A DNA stretch of 64,000 nucleotides. It comes from Rhodobacteraceae bacterium DSL-40. Lineage in GTDB: Bacteria > Pseudomonadota > Alphaproteobacteria > Rhodobacterales > Rhodobacteraceae. A model generated the notes under the pieces. That model was not told the DNA's origin and searched no databases. It saw only the letters and a list, made by a program, of their open reading frames with translations. Each line of letters begins with the position of its first letter. Position 1 is the stretch's first letter. The position numbers were made by a program, and so were the translations under genes. The stretch is from the NCBI GenBank assembly GCA_003258405.1, contig QKPN01000002.1, positions 434,001 through 498,000 of the forward strand, in the 5' to 3' direction. Positions 52,319-62,471 of this stretch are shown here, piece after piece.

Positions 52319-54268
52319 ATGGCCAGCGCACCGCTTATCTCGCTCCGCGGCATTTCGCGCGCCTATCCTTCGGGCGAGCGAATGGTCTCCGTGCTCCGCG
52401 ATGTCGATCTCGACATCCGGGCCGGTGAGATGATCGCGATCGTCGGGGCCTCGGGCTCGGGCAAGTCGACGCTGATGAACATTCTCGGCGGGCTCGATCA
52501 GCCGAGCACCGGCACCTACCGCTTTGCCGGGCGCGAGACCGCGCATCTCGATGCCGACGAGCTGGCCGCGCTGCGGCGGGAGCACATCGGCTTCATCTTC
52601 CAGCGCTATCACCTGCTCCCGGAGCTCACCGCGCAGGAAAACGTCGAGATGCCGGCGATCTATGCCGACCGGCCGGCCGAGGCGCGCGCGGACCGGGCCC
52701 GCGCGCTGCTCGAGCGGCTGGGGATGGGCGAGCGGCGGCAGTACCGGCCGGGCCAGCTTTCGGGCGGGCAGCAGCAGCGGGTCTCGATCGCGCGCGCGCT
52801 GATGAACGATGCCGAGGTGATCCTCGCCGACGAACCGACCGGCGCGCTCGACAGCCGGAGCGGGGCGGAGGTGCTGAACATTCTCAGCGAGCTCCATGCC
52901 GAGGGCCGGACGGTCATTCTCGTCACCCATGACATGGAGATCGCGAAACGCGCCGGGCGGATCATCGAGCTGCGCGACGGCGCGATCATCAGCGACCGCA
53001 CCCTCGGGGACGCGCCCCTGCCCCGGATCGGGCAGGCGGTGCGGCGGGGTGCGGAGGGCGGGTTCGGGCTTGGCCGGTTCGGCGAGCTCTTCCGCATGGC
53101 GCTCCTGACCATGCGGGCCCACAAGCTCCGGACCTTCCTCACCATGCTCGGGATCATCATCGGCATCGCCTCGGTGATCTCGGTCGTCGCGCTCGGCGAG
53201 GGATCGCGGCAGAAGGTGCTGGCCGAGATCTCCAGCCTCGGGACCAACACGCTCGAGATCTTTCCCGGCGAGAGCTTCGGCGACGTGCGCTCGAACAAGG
53301 TCCGGAGCCTGGTGATCGCCGACGCCGACGAGATCGCGCGGCAGCCCTATGCCGCGGCGGTGACGCCGAGCGTGACCGCGAGCACGCGGGCGCGGCGGGA
53401 CAATATCGAGGCGACGGTGCAGGCAAATGGCGTCGGCGCGGGCTATTTCGAGGCGCGCGGGGTGAAGCTGGTGGCCGGAAGCCTGCTCGAGCCGGCCGAT
53501 ATCGCCGATCTGGCCCAGGTCGCGGTGATCGACACGGGCACGCGGGATGCGCTCTTTCCCGGCAGGACCTCCGAGGAGGTGCTGGGCGAGGTCATCCTGC
53601 TCGACAAGGTGCCGGCACGGGTGATCGGGGTCGCCGATACCTCGGGCATGATGGGGCCGGCGGGCAGTCTGCGCGCCTTTCTGCCCTACACGACCGTCCA
53701 GTCGCGCATCGTCGGCTCGACCACGCTGCGCTCGATCACGCTCAAGGTGGCGGACGACACGGATGTGGCGCTGGCCGAAACGGCGGTGACCGAGCTTCTG
53801 ACCCGGCGGCACGGGGTGAAGGACTTCTTCGTCATCAATACCGACGACATCCGCCAGACCATCACCGCGACGACGGAAACCCTTACACTGCTCATCGCGG
53901 CGATCGCGCTCATCTCGCTTGTCGTGGGCGGGATCGGGGTGATGAACATCATGCTGGTCTCGGTCTCGGAACGGGTTTCGGAGATCGGGGTCCGCATGGC
54001 GGTGGGCGCGCGGCAGCAGGACATCCTCCGGCAGTTCCTCGTGGAGGCGGTGGTGGTCTGTCTGCTCGGCGGGGTGCTCGGGGTGGGGCTGGCGCTCGGG
54101 CTCGGGCCGCTCTTTGCGGCGGCGGGGTCGAGCTTCACGCTGATCTATTCGACCGGGCCGATCCTCGGCGCGGTGGCCTGCGCGAGCCTGATCGGGATCA
54201 CCTTCGGCTACATGCCCGCACGTAGCGCCTCGCGGCTCGATCCGGTCGCAGCGCTCAGCCAGGGATGA
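52319..54268 (+). CDS. macB: MacB-type ABC exporter, ATPase fused to permease
   Basis: 649-residue protein with all MacB parts. ATPase (1-230): Walker A GASGSGKS, signature LSGGQQQRVSIARAL, Walker B VILADEPTGALD, switch VTHD. Helix 1 (about 275-298, FLTMLGIIIGIASVISVVALG) is followed by a periplasmic MacB domain of about 240 residues and three helices at the C-terminus with the FtsX-like core VGGIGVMNIMLVSVSERVSEIGVRMAVGAR. It functions as a mechanotransmission pump with the MacA protein upstream. Confidence 0.92.
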   Translation: MASAPLISLRGISRAYPSGERMVSVLRDVDLDIRAGEMIAIVGASGSGKSTLMNILGGLDQPSTGTYRFAGRETAHLDADELAALRREHIGFIFQRYHLLPELTAQENVEMPAIYADRPAEARADRARALLERLGMGERRQYRPGQLSGGQQQRVSIARALMNDAEVILADEPTGALDSRSGAEVLNILSELHAEGRTVILVTHDMEIAKRAGRIIELRDGAIISDRTLGDAPLPRIGQAVRRGAEGGFGLGRFGELFRMALLTMRAHKLRTFLTMLGIIIGIASVISVVALGEGSRQKVLAEISSLGTNTLEIFPGESFGDVRSNKVRSLVIADADEIARQPYAAAVTPSVTASTRARRDNIEATVQANGVGAGYFEARGVKLVAGSLLEPADIADLAQVAVIDTGTRDALFPGRTSEEVLGEVILLDKVPARVIGVADTSGMMGPAGSLRAFLPYTTVQSRIVGSTTLRSITLKVADDTDVALAETAVTELLTRRHGVKDFFVINTDDIRQTITATTETLTLLIAAIALISLVVGGIGVMNIMLVSVSERVSEIGVRMAVGARQQDILRQFLVEAVVVCLLGGVLGVGLALGLGPLFAAAGSSFTLIYSTGPILGAVACASLIGITFGYMPARSASRLDPVAALSQG

Positions 54269-54275
54269 GGCCGCG

Positions 54276-54356
54276 ACGGTGAAAAGGGGCGTTTCACCGT
54301 GAAAACGAAAAAACGGCTTTGAAATCATTGGATTTTCGTAGTTAACATATCATGAA
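54276..54356 (+). repeat. Intergenic element, copy 2 (hairpin plus promoter-like core)
   Basis: Inverted relative to copy 1 at 31912. Hairpin ACGGTGAAA/TTTCACCGT (54276-54284 and 54292-54300) begins 8 bases after the macB stop. It continues with CTTTGAAATCATTGG and the core 54329-54356. TTGAAA (54319-54324), 18 bases, TAACAT (54343-54348), then ATC and ATG at 54352. Same order and same position downstream of a gene as copy 1, so it is not chance similarity. Confidence 0.75.
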
Positions 54357-54495
54357 CGGCAGGGGGATGCCCGCCTCCCTGCCCGGCCGGGCCGCGCGGG
54401 CGCGGCGGCCCGCCGATCGCCCGATCACGGGGTTGCGGGGCGTGGCGGGCTCCGGTTCAATCCCCCCTCGACGCACCCGAGCGGAGATGCCCAGC

Positions 54496-54969
54496 ATGAC
54501 CGACACGCCCGCCCTTCTCTTCGTCTGCCTCGGCAACATCTGCCGCTCGCCGCTGGCGGAGGCCGCGTTCCGCAAGGCAGCCGCCGAGGCCGGGCTCGCG
54601 GCGGAGGCCGATTCCGCCGGCACCGGCGACTGGCATGTGGGCGAGCCGCCCGACCGGCGCGCGCAGGCGACGGCCCGGCGGCACGGGATCGACATCAGCG
54701 GCTATCGCGGGCGGCAGGTGAGCGCGCGGGATTTCCACCGCTTCACCCATATCCTCGCGCTCGATCACGCCAACCTCGACAACCTTCGGGCGCTGCGGCC
54801 ACGGGACGCGACCGCGCGCCTGAGCCTGCTGCTCGATCATGTGCCCGGGCAGGAGGGCGAGGCGGTGGCCGATCCCTACTGGGGCGACGAGACGGGGTTC
54901 GACACGACCTGGGCGGAGGTGAGCGCGGCGGCCGAGGCGCTGGTCGCGAAACTTCAGGCCCGGTCGTGA
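54496..54969 (+). CDS. Low-molecular-weight protein tyrosine phosphatase
   Basis: 157-residue phosphatase with the P-loop CLGNICRS (Cys11, Arg17) at the N-terminus and the catalytic aspartate in VADPYWG. In bacteria this family dephosphorylates tyrosine kinases of capsule or polysaccharide export, or arginine-phosphorylated proteins. I chose ATG 54496, with GCGGAG nine bases upstream; an in-frame ATG at 54352, directly at the end of the repeat-element promoter, would add a 48-residue Arg/Pro-rich N-terminus of no known family. Overlaps the kinase-like gene by GTGA. Confidence 0.9.
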   Translation: MTDTPALLFVCLGNICRSPLAEAAFRKAAAEAGLAAEADSAGTGDWHVGEPPDRRAQATARRHGIDISGYRGRQVSARDFHRFTHILALDHANLDNLRALRPRDATARLSLLLDHVPGQEGEAVADPYWGDETGFDTTWAEVSAAAEALVAKLQARS

Positions 54970-55769
54970 GCGCGGCCTCGGAAGCCGCGGCGCTTCTCGG
55001 CTCACCGCTCCGCCGCACCGCGCGGCTCCATGGCGGCGATCTCTCGGAAGTGCTGGCGCTCGAGCTCGTCGACGGGCGCGAGGTGATCGCGAAGCCCGGC
55101 CCGACGGCGCGGGCCGAGGCCCGGATGCTGCGGGCGATCCGGGCGGCGGGGGCGCCCGCCCCCGAGATCCTGGCCGAGGACGACGGGTTGCTCGTGCTCG
55201 AGCTTCTGCCCGATGACGGCACGCTGGGCGAGGCCTGGGCAAGCCTCGGGGCGGTTCTGGCGCGGCTTCATGCGGCGCGCGGCGCGGGCTACGGCTGGCC
55301 GGAGGATCACCGCTTCGGCAGCGTGGCGATCCCGAACCGCGCCCTGGACAGCTGGCCGGAGTTCTGGGCCGAGCGGCGGCTTCTGCCCGCGCTGCCGCAT
55401 CTGCCCGCGCCGCTGGCGCGCCGGGTGGAGCGGCTGGCCGGGCGGCTTGGCGATCTGCTGCCGCGGGCGCCGGCGCCGGCGCTGCTCCACGGCGATCTCT
55501 GGTCGGGCAATGTGCTGGTGTCGGGCGGGGCGGTGAGCGGGTTGATCGATCCCGCCTGCTACCATGGCGATGGCGAGGTGGATCTCGCGATGCTGGCGCT
55601 CTTCAGCGCGCAGGGGCCGGAGTTTCGCGCCGCCTACGGGCCGGAGGAGCCGGGCTTCGCGGCGCGGCAGCCGGTCTATCAGCTCTGGCCGGCGCTGGTG
55701 CATCTCAGGCTCTTCGGCGCGGGCTATGCCGGGATGGTCGACCGGCTTCTGCGCGCGGCGGGCTGCTGA
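54966..55769 (+). CDS. Fructosamine-3-kinase-like phosphotransferase
   Basis: 267-residue protein of the fructosamine kinase/aminoglycoside phosphotransferase fold. LHGDLWSGN is the catalytic loop and LIDPACYHGDGEVDLAM the metal-binding DP(A/x) motif characteristic of fructosamine kinases, which remove early glycation products from proteins. GTG start at 54966 overlapping the phosphatase stop (GTGA). The pairing of a LMW phosphatase with a fructosamine kinase-like gene is common in bacteria and suggests linked protein-repair roles. Confidence 0.9.
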   Translation: MSAASEAAALLGSPLRRTARLHGGDLSEVLALELVDGREVIAKPGPTARAEARMLRAIRAAGAPAPEILAEDDGLLVLELLPDDGTLGEAWASLGAVLARLHAARGAGYGWPEDHRFGSVAIPNRALDSWPEFWAERRLLPALPHLPAPLARRVERLAGRLGDLLPRAPAPALLHGDLWSGNVLVSGGAVSGLIDPACYHGDGEVDLAMLALFSAQGPEFRAAYGPEEPGFAARQPVYQLWPALVHLRLFGAGYAGMVDRLLRAAGC

Positions 55770-55776
55770 GGCGGCC

Positions 55777-56937
55777 TCAGCCGCGGCCGCCGGCGGCGAT
55801 CTCGCGATCGACCCGGAGCGAGAGCGCGAAGGCGAGGCAGGAGACGGCGAGGCCGACGCCGGCCGCGGCCTGCCAGCCGCCGAGGCTCACGCAGGCGGCG
55901 AAGACCGGCGGGCCGAGCAGCGATCCGGCGGCGCCCGCCTGGGCGATGGCGCCGTTCGAGGCCGTGACATCGCCATCCGCCGAGAGCTGCGGCAGGCGGG
56001 CGAAGGCGAGCGCGGGGAAAATGCCCGAGACCATGTTGAGCCCGATGAAGAGCGCGGCGAGCAGCGGACGCGGCAGATCGAGGAAGAACGGGAAGACCGC
56101 GAGCGGCGGCAGGAGCAGCGCGGCGGCGAGGAGCGGCGCGAGGCTGCTGCCGCGGGCAAGGCGGCGGCCGAGGAGGAGCGGCGCGGCGGCGCCGGTGACG
56201 GTTGCGAGCGCACCGAGCCCGGTGAGGAGCCCCGCCCCCGCGACGCCGAAGCCGCGCGCGCCGACGAGATATTGCGGGGCCAGCGCGAGGAGGCCGACCT
56301 GGAAGCAGGTGAAGCCGCCGAAGCCGAGGGCGGCGATGACCGCGCGGCGCGACGGGCGGCGGGCCTCTGCCGCCCCCGGCGCGCCGGAGGGGAGGCGCAC
56401 GCGGGCGCCGAGCGCCAGGACCGCGCAGGCGAGTGCCGCCCAGAGCGCCAGCGCCGTGCGCCAGCCCCAGAGATCGGCGACCCCGCCCGCGAGCGTCGCG
56501 CCAAGCGCGATGCCGATGGCGACGAAGGTGCTCCAGATCGCGAGCGCCTGCCCGGCCCGGCCCCGCGGGGCGGCGCGCGCGATCAGCACCGGCGCGGAGA
56601 CGATCACCCCGAGATAGCCGAGCGCCTCGACGCCGCGGAAGGCGAGGAGCGCGCCGGCCCCCGGCGCCAGCGCCTGGCCGAAGCCGCCGAGGGCGAGGAA
56701 GACGAGGGCGAGCCGCAGGGTGCGGCGTTCGGTGAGCCGGGTGGCGAGGCGCGCGGCGCGGCTGCCGAAGAGCGCGCCGCCGATCTCGATCAGCGAGATG
56801 GCGATCGCGCCCGCGACGAGGCCGAGCCCGAGACCGGGGCCGATCGCGGGCATGAGCGGGGGCATCTTGCCGATCTGCGCGGCGGCGGTGATGCCGGCGA
56901 GAAAGACCCAGGCCTGGGTGCGGGTGAGGAGCGCCAT
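55777..56937 (-). CDS. MFS transporter regulated by adjacent TetR
   Basis: 386-residue major facilitator protein with about 12 helices (AWVFLAGITAAAQIGKMPPLMPAI; LIEIGGALFGSRAARLATRLTERRTLRLAL; RGVEALGYLGVIVSAPVLIARAAP). It follows the TetR gene in the same direction, so the pair is likely an efflux system with its repressor. I chose ATG 56937; a TTG at 56973 is also in frame. Substrate unknown. It converges with the fructosamine-kinase-like gene with 7 bases between. Confidence 0.82.
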   Translation of the reverse strand: MALLTRTQAWVFLAGITAAAQIGKMPPLMPAIGPGLGLGLVAGAIAISLIEIGGALFGSRAARLATRLTERRTLRLALVFLALGGFGQALAPGAGALLAFRGVEALGYLGVIVSAPVLIARAAPRGRAGQALAIWSTFVAIGIALGATLAGGVADLWGWRTALALWAALACAVLALGARVRLPSGAPGAAEARRPSRRAVIAALGFGGFTCFQVGLLALAPQYLVGARGFGVAGAGLLTGLGALATVTGAAAPLLLGRRLARGSSLAPLLAAALLLPPLAVFPFFLDLPRPLLAALFIGLNMVSGIFPALAFARLPQLSADGDVTASNGAIAQAGAAGSLLGPPVFAACVSLGGWQAAAGVGLAVSCLAFALSLRVDREIAAGGRG

Positions 56938-56976
56938 GCCGCGCTTCTGCACCGCGCCCCTGTCCGGGCGCAAGGT

Positions 56977-57573
56977 TTAGCCTTCGTCGGCGAGATAGAG
57001 CGCGATCATCCGGCGGATCTCGCTTTCGACCAAGCCGGCGGCGGCACCGGAGGCCGCGGGCGTGGCGGCGCCGGCAAGGGCGGCGAGCACGATCGCGGAG
57101 ATCATCGCGCGGGAGGCGGGCAACGGCGGCCAGGCCCGGGCGAGCGCCTCGGCGATGCGGGCGCGCAGGCGGTCGGCGGCGGCGCGCGCGGCCTCGGGGG
57201 GCGCATCGCGCCGGGCCGCGAGGGCGGCATGCGCCGGATGCGCCGCGGCATGGGCGAGAAGGGCGGTGAAGATCCGGTCGGCCAGCACAGGCGGCGCGCA
57301 GGCAGGTGTGCGCGCGGCGTCGATCGCGGCGAGGAGCGCGGCTTCGGCCTCGGATTCGAGCGCGGCGGCGAGCTGCTCCTTCAGCGGGAAATACTGGTAG
57401 AGCGATCCGATCGAGACCCCGGCCTCGGCGGCGATGGCGGTCATCGTGGTGGCGTCGTAGCCGTTGCGGACGAAGAGCGCCGCGGCGGTACGGCGCAGGA
57501 GGGCCGCGCGGGCGCGGCCCTTGGCGGTGCGGGGAACCCGGCCTGCGGGTGCTGTCTCGGCGGCGTCGGGCAT
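56977..57573 (-). CDS. TetR-family repressor
   Basis: 198-residue TetR-type regulator. DNA-binding part: [48 protein letters not shown]. The rest is very Ala-rich and helical with no recognisable ligand motif. It lies upstream of, and co-directional with, the MFS gene at 55777 and probably controls it and itself; the divergent RimK-fusion gene starts 117 bases away and might share the region. Confidence 0.88.
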   Translation of the reverse strand: MPDAAETAPAGRVPRTAKGRARAALLRRTAAALFVRNGYDATTMTAIAAEAGVSIGSLYQYFPLKEQLAAALESEAEAALLAAIDAARTPACAPPVLADRIFTALLAHAAAHPAHAALAARRDAPPEAARAAADRLRARIAEALARAWPPLPASRAMISAIVLAALAGAATPAASGAAAGLVESEIRRMIALYLADEG

Positions 57574-57689
57574 GGCGGGGCTCCGCGATACGAGGCCTCT
57601 TTCCTATACCCGCGCGCGGCCGGACCGTCATCGGAATTGCACATGTTTCGCAGAGGGTCGGGCGCGCGGGACTGGCGGAGCGGCGGTGC

Positions 57690-59174
57690 ATGCCCTATCT
57701 GGACGCCTCAATCCCGGAAGCTAACGCGGGGAGATTCGGCTTGAGCAGCGATTTCGTCATCGGCTGGGAGGAATGGGTCGCCCTGCCCGATCTTGGCCTG
57801 CCCGCAATCAAGGCCAAGGTGGACACCGGCGCGCGCACCTCGGCGCTGCATGCCTCGGTGATCGAGCCCTTCGGCCCGGCGGACCGGCCGCAGGTGCGTT
57901 TCCTGATCCAGCCCGACCCGGACAATCCCGGCCTCGAGATCACCTGTTCGGCCCCGGTGACCGACCGGCGGAACGTGACGAGCTCGAACGGCGAGACGGA
58001 GCTGCGCTACGTGATCGCGGCGCGGCTGCGGGTGGCGGACCGGGTCTGGCCGATCGAGGTGACGCTGACCGACCGCAGCCAGATGGCCTATCGGATGTTG
58101 CTCGGGCGCACGGCGATCGGCGAGGCGATGGTGGTGGACCCCAACCGCTCCTTCATCCAGCCCGCGCTCTCCTTCGAGGACTACCGCGACCTGCCGCGGC
58201 GCCAACCGGTGCGCCGGCCGCTCCGGATTGCGCTGCTGACCCGCGAGCCCGACAACTACTCGAGCCTGCGGCTGGCGGAGGCGGCGCGCACGCGCGGGCA
58301 TGTTCTCGAGATGATCGACACCAGCCGGTGCTACATGAAGATCGGCGGGCTGGCCTCGGAGGTGCATTACGACGGCAAGGTGCTGCCGCGCTATGACGCG
58401 GTCATCCCGCGCATCGGCGCCTCGATCACCGCCTACGGGCTTGCGGTGCTGCGGCAGTTCGCGAGCACGGGCGCCTATTGCCTCAATCCGGCCGATGCGA
58501 TCGGCGCCTCGCGCGACAAGCTGCTGGCGCATCAGATCCTGTCGCGCGCAGGTGTAGGCATGCCGATGACCGCCTTCGCCAATTCGCCGAAGGACACGCG
58601 CGATCTCATCAGCCTCGCGGGCGGCGCGCCGGTGGTGGTGAAGCTGCTCGAATCGACGCAGGGCCGCGGCGTGGTGCTGGCCGAGACGCGGAAGGCCGCG
58701 GAGAGCATCATCGACGCCTTCCGCGGCCTCAACGCGAACTTCCTCGTGCAGGAATTCGTCAAGGAGGCGGGCGGGGCGGATCTGCGCTGTTTCGTCGTGG
58801 GCTCGAAGGTGGTGGGCGGCATGCTGCGCACCGCGGCGGAGGGCGAATTCCGCTCGAACCTGCACCGGGGCGGCGCGGCGAAGGCGGTGAAGCTCAGCAA
58901 GGCCGAGCGGGACGTGGCGCGGACGGCGGCGCGCGAGCTGGGGCTTTCGGTTGCGGGCGTCGACATCCTGCGCAGCGCGCAGGGGCCGAAGGTGCTCGAG
59001 GTCAATTCCTCGCCCGGACTTCAGGGCATCGAGGGCGTCACCAAGCAGGACATCGCGGGCAGGATCATCGAGCATCTGGAGAGCCGGGTGCGGCCGCTCG
59101 CGCGCCAGCGGGACGGCGCGCCGCGGCGCACCGGCGCGGTTCAGGAGGCCGATTCGAGCCGCACGGGCACGTAG
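57690..59174 (+). CDS. Retropepsin-like (RimB-type) domain fused to RimK ATP-grasp ligase
   Basis: 494-residue two-domain protein. Residues about 20-165 are the RimK-associated aspartyl-protease fold (ATP-dependent zinc protease/RimB type) with [15 protein letters not shown] (D45-T-G-A). Residues about 180-470 are a RimK ATP-grasp: [57 protein letters not shown] and [14 protein letters not shown]. RimK adds glutamates to ribosomal protein S6 and RimB processes the tail; here both activities appear in one chain. ATG 57690 is chosen; a TTG at 57741 with GGGGAG upstream is an alternative. The 3' end overlaps the convergent MFS gene by 34 bases. Confidence 0.88.
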   Translation: MPYLDASIPEANAGRFGLSSDFVIGWEEWVALPDLGLPAIKAKVDTGARTSALHASVIEPFGPADRPQVRFLIQPDPDNPGLEITCSAPVTDRRNVTSSNGETELRYVIAARLRVADRVWPIEVTLTDRSQMAYRMLLGRTAIGEAMVVDPNRSFIQPALSFEDYRDLPRRQPVRRPLRIALLTREPDNYSSLRLAEAARTRGHVLEMIDTSRCYMKIGGLASEVHYDGKVLPRYDAVIPRIGASITAYGLAVLRQFASTGAYCLNPADAIGASRDKLLAHQILSRAGVGMPMTAFANSPKDTRDLISLAGGAPVVVKLLESTQGRGVVLAETRKAAESIIDAFRGLNANFLVQEFVKEAGGADLRCFVVGSKVVGGMLRTAAEGEFRSNLHRGGAAKAVKLSKAERDVARTAARELGLSVAGVDILRSAQGPKVLEVNSSPGLQGIEGVTKQDIAGRIIEHLESRVRPLARQRDGAPRRTGAVQEADSSRTGT

Positions 59175-60481
59175 AGCGCGCGCCCCGCGCCGAGGCCCGC
59201 GAGGCAGCAGAGCCCGGCGACGACGCAGAAATAGACCCCGACCGCCGCAAACCCGCCGCTCCAGGCGTGCAGGAGGCCGACGAGCAGCGGGCCCAGGGCG
59301 CCGAGCCCGTAGCCGACGCTCTGGACCATGCTCGAGAGCTCGGCGGCGACGCGCGAATCCTCCGAGCGGAGCACGATCAGGGTGAGCGCGACGGATGTGA
59401 GCGCGCCCTGGCCGAAGCCCTGCAGGATCGCCCAGCCCCAGACGGTGGAGACCGGGGCGAAGATGCAGCCGAGAAACCCGGCGCAGGCGGTGAGCGTGAC
59501 AACGACATTGACGTGGCGCTGATCGGCGCGGCGGGCGGCGAAGGGCGGCGCGAGCAGGCAGGCCGCCATCTGGCAGAGCACGGAAACGGAGAGGATGGTG
59601 CCGGCCTCGGCCGCATCGAGGCCGCGGGCCTGAAGGATCGGGGAGAGCCAGCCGAAGACGGAGAAGGAGAACATCGACTGCAGCGCCATGAAGGCGGTGA
59701 GCTGCCAGGCGAGGCGGCTCTGCCAGAGGCCGCGGACCCGGAGCGCGCTGAGGCGGGCCTGGGCCGTCTCGCCCCGCTGCATCTGCGGCGCCCAGAGCAG
59801 GGCCGCGACGAGGCAGGGCACGGCCCAGAGGCCGAGCGCGGCGGACCAGGAGCCGCCGAGGGCGCGGGCGAGCGGCACGGTGAAGCCCGCGGCAAGTGCG
59901 GCGCCGCCGCAGAGCGCCATGACGTAGAAGCCCGACATCACGCCGGCCTCCGCGGCGAAATCGCGCTTGATGAGGCCCGGCAGGAGCACGTTGAGATTGG
60001 CGATGCCGAGGCCCGCGAGCAGGGTTCCGGCCGCGAGCGCCGGGATCTCGGCAATGGCGCGCAGGCCGGTGCCGAGCGCGAGCACGAGAAGGAGGCCGAG
60101 CACCGCCCGCTCGGTGCCGAAGCGGCGGGCGAGGTGCGGCGCCATCGGGCCGAAGATGCCGAGGCAGAGCACCGGGAGGGTCGTCAGCAGGCTGGCGCCC
60201 GCGGGCCCGAGCCCGGTGCCCGCCATCACCTCGGGCAGAAGGGTGCCGAGGCTCGAATAGAGCGGGCGGAGGTTGAAGCCGATGAGCACGATCGTCGCGG
60301 CGAAGGCGAGCCGCGGGAGGCCCGGCGCCGGCTGGTGCGGCGGCGGGGGCGGGACCGTCGCGGCTTCGGCGTCGATCAGGGTTTCCTCGGCAAAATCGAG
60401 GGGCGGCGCGGCGGGCCGGTCGGTCACGGGCGGTGGTCTCGCAGTCTGGTGGTCGGGCGGCCGCGAGGATGCGCGAGCCAT
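59141..60481 (-). CDS. MFS transporter, CynX/NimT-like
   Basis: 446-residue transporter. After a Pro-rich cytoplasmic N-terminus of about 50 residues come about 12 helices with family features: [61 protein letters not shown], typical of the cyanate/nitroimidazole (CynX/NimT/YeaN) subgroup. The true start may be a later codon, since the N-terminal extension has no family counterpart. It converges on the RimK-fusion gene, sharing 34 bases. Substrate unknown. Confidence 0.83.
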   Translation of the reverse strand: MARASSRPPDHQTARPPPVTDRPAAPPLDFAEETLIDAEAATVPPPPPHQPAPGLPRLAFAATIVLIGFNLRPLYSSLGTLLPEVMAGTGLGPAGASLLTTLPVLCLGIFGPMAPHLARRFGTERAVLGLLLVLALGTGLRAIAEIPALAAGTLLAGLGIANLNVLLPGLIKRDFAAEAGVMSGFYVMALCGGAALAAGFTVPLARALGGSWSAALGLWAVPCLVAALLWAPQMQRGETAQARLSALRVRGLWQSRLAWQLTAFMALQSMFSFSVFGWLSPILQARGLDAAEAGTILSVSVLCQMAACLLAPPFAARRADQRHVNVVVTLTACAGFLGCIFAPVSTVWGWAILQGFGQGALTSVALTLIVLRSEDSRVAAELSSMVQSVGYGLGALGPLLVGLLHAWSGGFAAVGVYFCVVAGLCCLAGLGAGRALYVPVRLESAS

Positions 60482-60706
60482 GCGGCGGGGTCACGCGGAA
60501 AACGCGGGGCGTGTGGCGGCGGGCCGCTGGGCGGAGACCGGGACCTGCGCCGTTCCGCGGTCCATCCCGGTCCCTTCGGCGTGGGCCATGTGGGGGATGA
60601 TGACGGGAGGGCGCTCGGGCGCTGCCGCGCCCTGCCCCCTGCCCCTGCGGGTTGGGCCCGCCGGCTTCGACCGATCAGGCGGAGATCTCGGGCTTTCCCG
60701 CGGGGC

Positions 60707-61546
60707 TCAGAGCAGGCCGTTGCTGCGGAAGGAGGTGTCGAGTTCCTTGCCGATGATGACGTGGTCGTGGACGGTGACGCCGATCGCATCGCAGGCGAGC
60801 ACGATCTGTTCGGTCATCTCGACATCCGCCCGGCTCGGGGTCGGGTCGCCCGAGGGGTGGTTGTGGACGAGGATGATGGCGGTGGCGTTGAGCTCGAGCG
60901 CGCGTTTCGCGACCTCGCGGGGGTAGACGGGCACGTGGTTGACCGTGCCCTTGGCCTGGGCCTCGTCGGCGATGAGCGTGTTCTTCTGGTCGAGGAAGAG
61001 GATGCGGAACTGCTCGGTGTCGCGATGCGCCATCACCGTCTTGCAGTAGCTCATCAGCGCCTCCCACGAGCTCAGCACCGAGCGCTGCATCACCTTGGCC
61101 CGCGCCATGCGGTGGGCGAGCGCCTCGACGACGCGGAGCTGGAAGAAGACCTTTTCGGTGGTGCCGGGGATCTGCAGCAACCGGTGTTCAGAGGCGGCGA
61201 CGACGCCGTTGAGATCGCCGAATTCCTCGAGCAGCTTCTTGGCGAGCGGTTTAACGTCGATGCGCGGGATGGCGTTGAAGAGCAGGAGCTCGAGGAGCTC
61301 GTATTCGGGCATGGATTCGTGGCCGCCGGTCAGGAAGCGCTGGCGCAGGCGTTCGCGGTGGCCCCAGTAATGCGGAATGTTGCCGGTGATCTGCGGCGGG
61401 CCGGAGGTGGCGTCCTCGGGGCGGAGCGCGGCGGGCGCGCTGCGCATGTAGGCCTCGATCGGCGGCAGGCCGCGCTCGAACGCCTCGAGGCTTTTCAGCG
61501 CCTCCTCCGAAAAGCCGCGCAGCTTCCGTTTCCTTTCATCCGTCAT
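60707..61546 (-). CDS. radC: RadC-family JAB-domain protein
   Basis: 279-residue protein. Helix-hairpin-helix-like N-terminal part ([49 protein letters not shown]), then the JAMM metalloprotease-like domain with [19 protein letters not shown] carrying the zinc ligands. Historically linked to DNA repair, but the role is uncertain. The about 45 residues at the N-terminus are an extension found in alphaproteobacterial members. Confidence 0.93.
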   Translation of the reverse strand: MTDERKRKLRGFSEEALKSLEAFERGLPPIEAYMRSAPAALRPEDATSGPPQITGNIPHYWGHRERLRQRFLTGGHESMPEYELLELLLFNAIPRIDVKPLAKKLLEEFGDLNGVVAASEHRLLQIPGTTEKVFFQLRVVEALAHRMARAKVMQRSVLSSWEALMSYCKTVMAHRDTEQFRILFLDQKNTLIADEAQAKGTVNHVPVYPREVAKRALELNATAIILVHNHPSGDPTPSRADVEMTEQIVLACDAIGVTVHDHVIIGKELDTSFRSNGLL

Positions 61547-61618
61547 TACCGCCTCCAGGGATGCCCGGGGGCCACAGTCGGACGGGTTGGTTAACGGAGT
61601 CTTTCCCGCACTGCGGGA

Positions 61619-62407
61619 TCAGCTGCCGAAAAGGGTGCGGATCTCCTCCCAGGCGCCGGGGGCGCCCGCGACGACGCGCTCGCGGGCGGCGTCTTCCGGG
61701 GCGTGGCGGAGCGGCAGGCTCTGGCCGCCCGCCTCGCCGATCATCATCAGGCCGCCGAGGCAATCCCAGGGATACATCACCGGCTCGAAATAGCCCGCGA
61801 GGCGGCCGGCGGCGACATAGGCGAGCATGAGCGCGCCCGAGCCGTTGCGGAAGAACATGCCGCCCTGCTCCAGGAGCTCGCGGATCTTGCGGCCGGTGAA
61901 TTCCGGGTCGGAATAGGCGCTCGCCCCGATGGCGGTGATGCCGGACCGCATGGTGAGGTGTCCGGGGATGCGGAGCGGCTTGCCGTTGAGCTGGGCGCCC
62001 GCGCCGCGGATGCCCGCGTAGGTCTCGCCATGGGTCGGCACCTCGGTGACGGCGGCGACGCAGTCGGCCCCCTTGAGGATCGCCAGCGCCACGCACCAGT
62101 TCGGCATGCCGTGGAGATAGGGCGAGGTGCCGTCGATCGGGTCCATCACCCAGGTGAAGCCCGAGCGGCCGGGGGTGAGGCCGTATTCCTCGCCGAGAAA
62201 GCCATCGTCGGGGAAGCGCGCGCCGATCGCCGCGCGCAGCTCGCGCTCCACGGTGCGGTCGGCTTCGGAGACCACGTCCTGCGGGCCGCCCTTGGCCTCG
62301 ACGACGAGCCGGTCGCGGTCGAGCCAGAAGCGGTGGGCGGTGCGGCCCGCCTCGGCGGCGACCTCGAGGGCGAGATCGTGGCGGGCGCGGATTTCGGGAT
62401 CGGTCAT
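61619..62407 (-). CDS. Inositol-monophosphatase-family phosphatase
   Basis: 262-residue Mg-dependent phosphatase. Metal-site motifs are GFLGEEYG, WVMDPIDGTSPYLHGMP (the family signature) and YPWDCLGGLMMIGEAGG. Candidates are inositol-1-phosphatase, histidinol-phosphatase (HisN type) or 3'(2'),5'-bisphosphate nucleotidase; the sequence alone does not settle it, though the short TSPYLHG loop is typical of HisN-like members. Start ATG at 62407; the longer frame upstream overlaps the Smr gene and is rejected. Confidence 0.87.
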   Translation of the reverse strand: MTDPEIRARHDLALEVAAEAGRTAHRFWLDRDRLVVEAKGGPQDVVSEADRTVERELRAAIGARFPDDGFLGEEYGLTPGRSGFTWVMDPIDGTSPYLHGMPNWCVALAILKGADCVAAVTEVPTHGETYAGIRGAGAQLNGKPLRIPGHLTMRSGITAIGASAYSDPEFTGRKIRELLEQGGMFFRNGSGALMLAYVAAGRLAGYFEPVMYPWDCLGGLMMIGEAGGQSLPLRHAPEDAARERVVAGAPGAWEEIRTLFGS

Positions 62408-62471
62408 CGGACGGCGGCTCCTCTGGCTCGGCGGGCTTCGCAGCCGCACCATCGGGGCACGGGGTGAAAAG

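Noticed and set aside
50675-54328. 1217-codon minus-strand frame across macA/macB
   Set aside because: No domain or start signal; it is the complement of MacA and MacB, whose motifs are complete.
58478-61594. 1038-codon plus-strand frame over the RimK fusion, MFS and radC
   Set aside because: Low-complexity Gly/Ala/Arg frame in GC-rich DNA with no recognisable domain; real genes on both strands explain the region.
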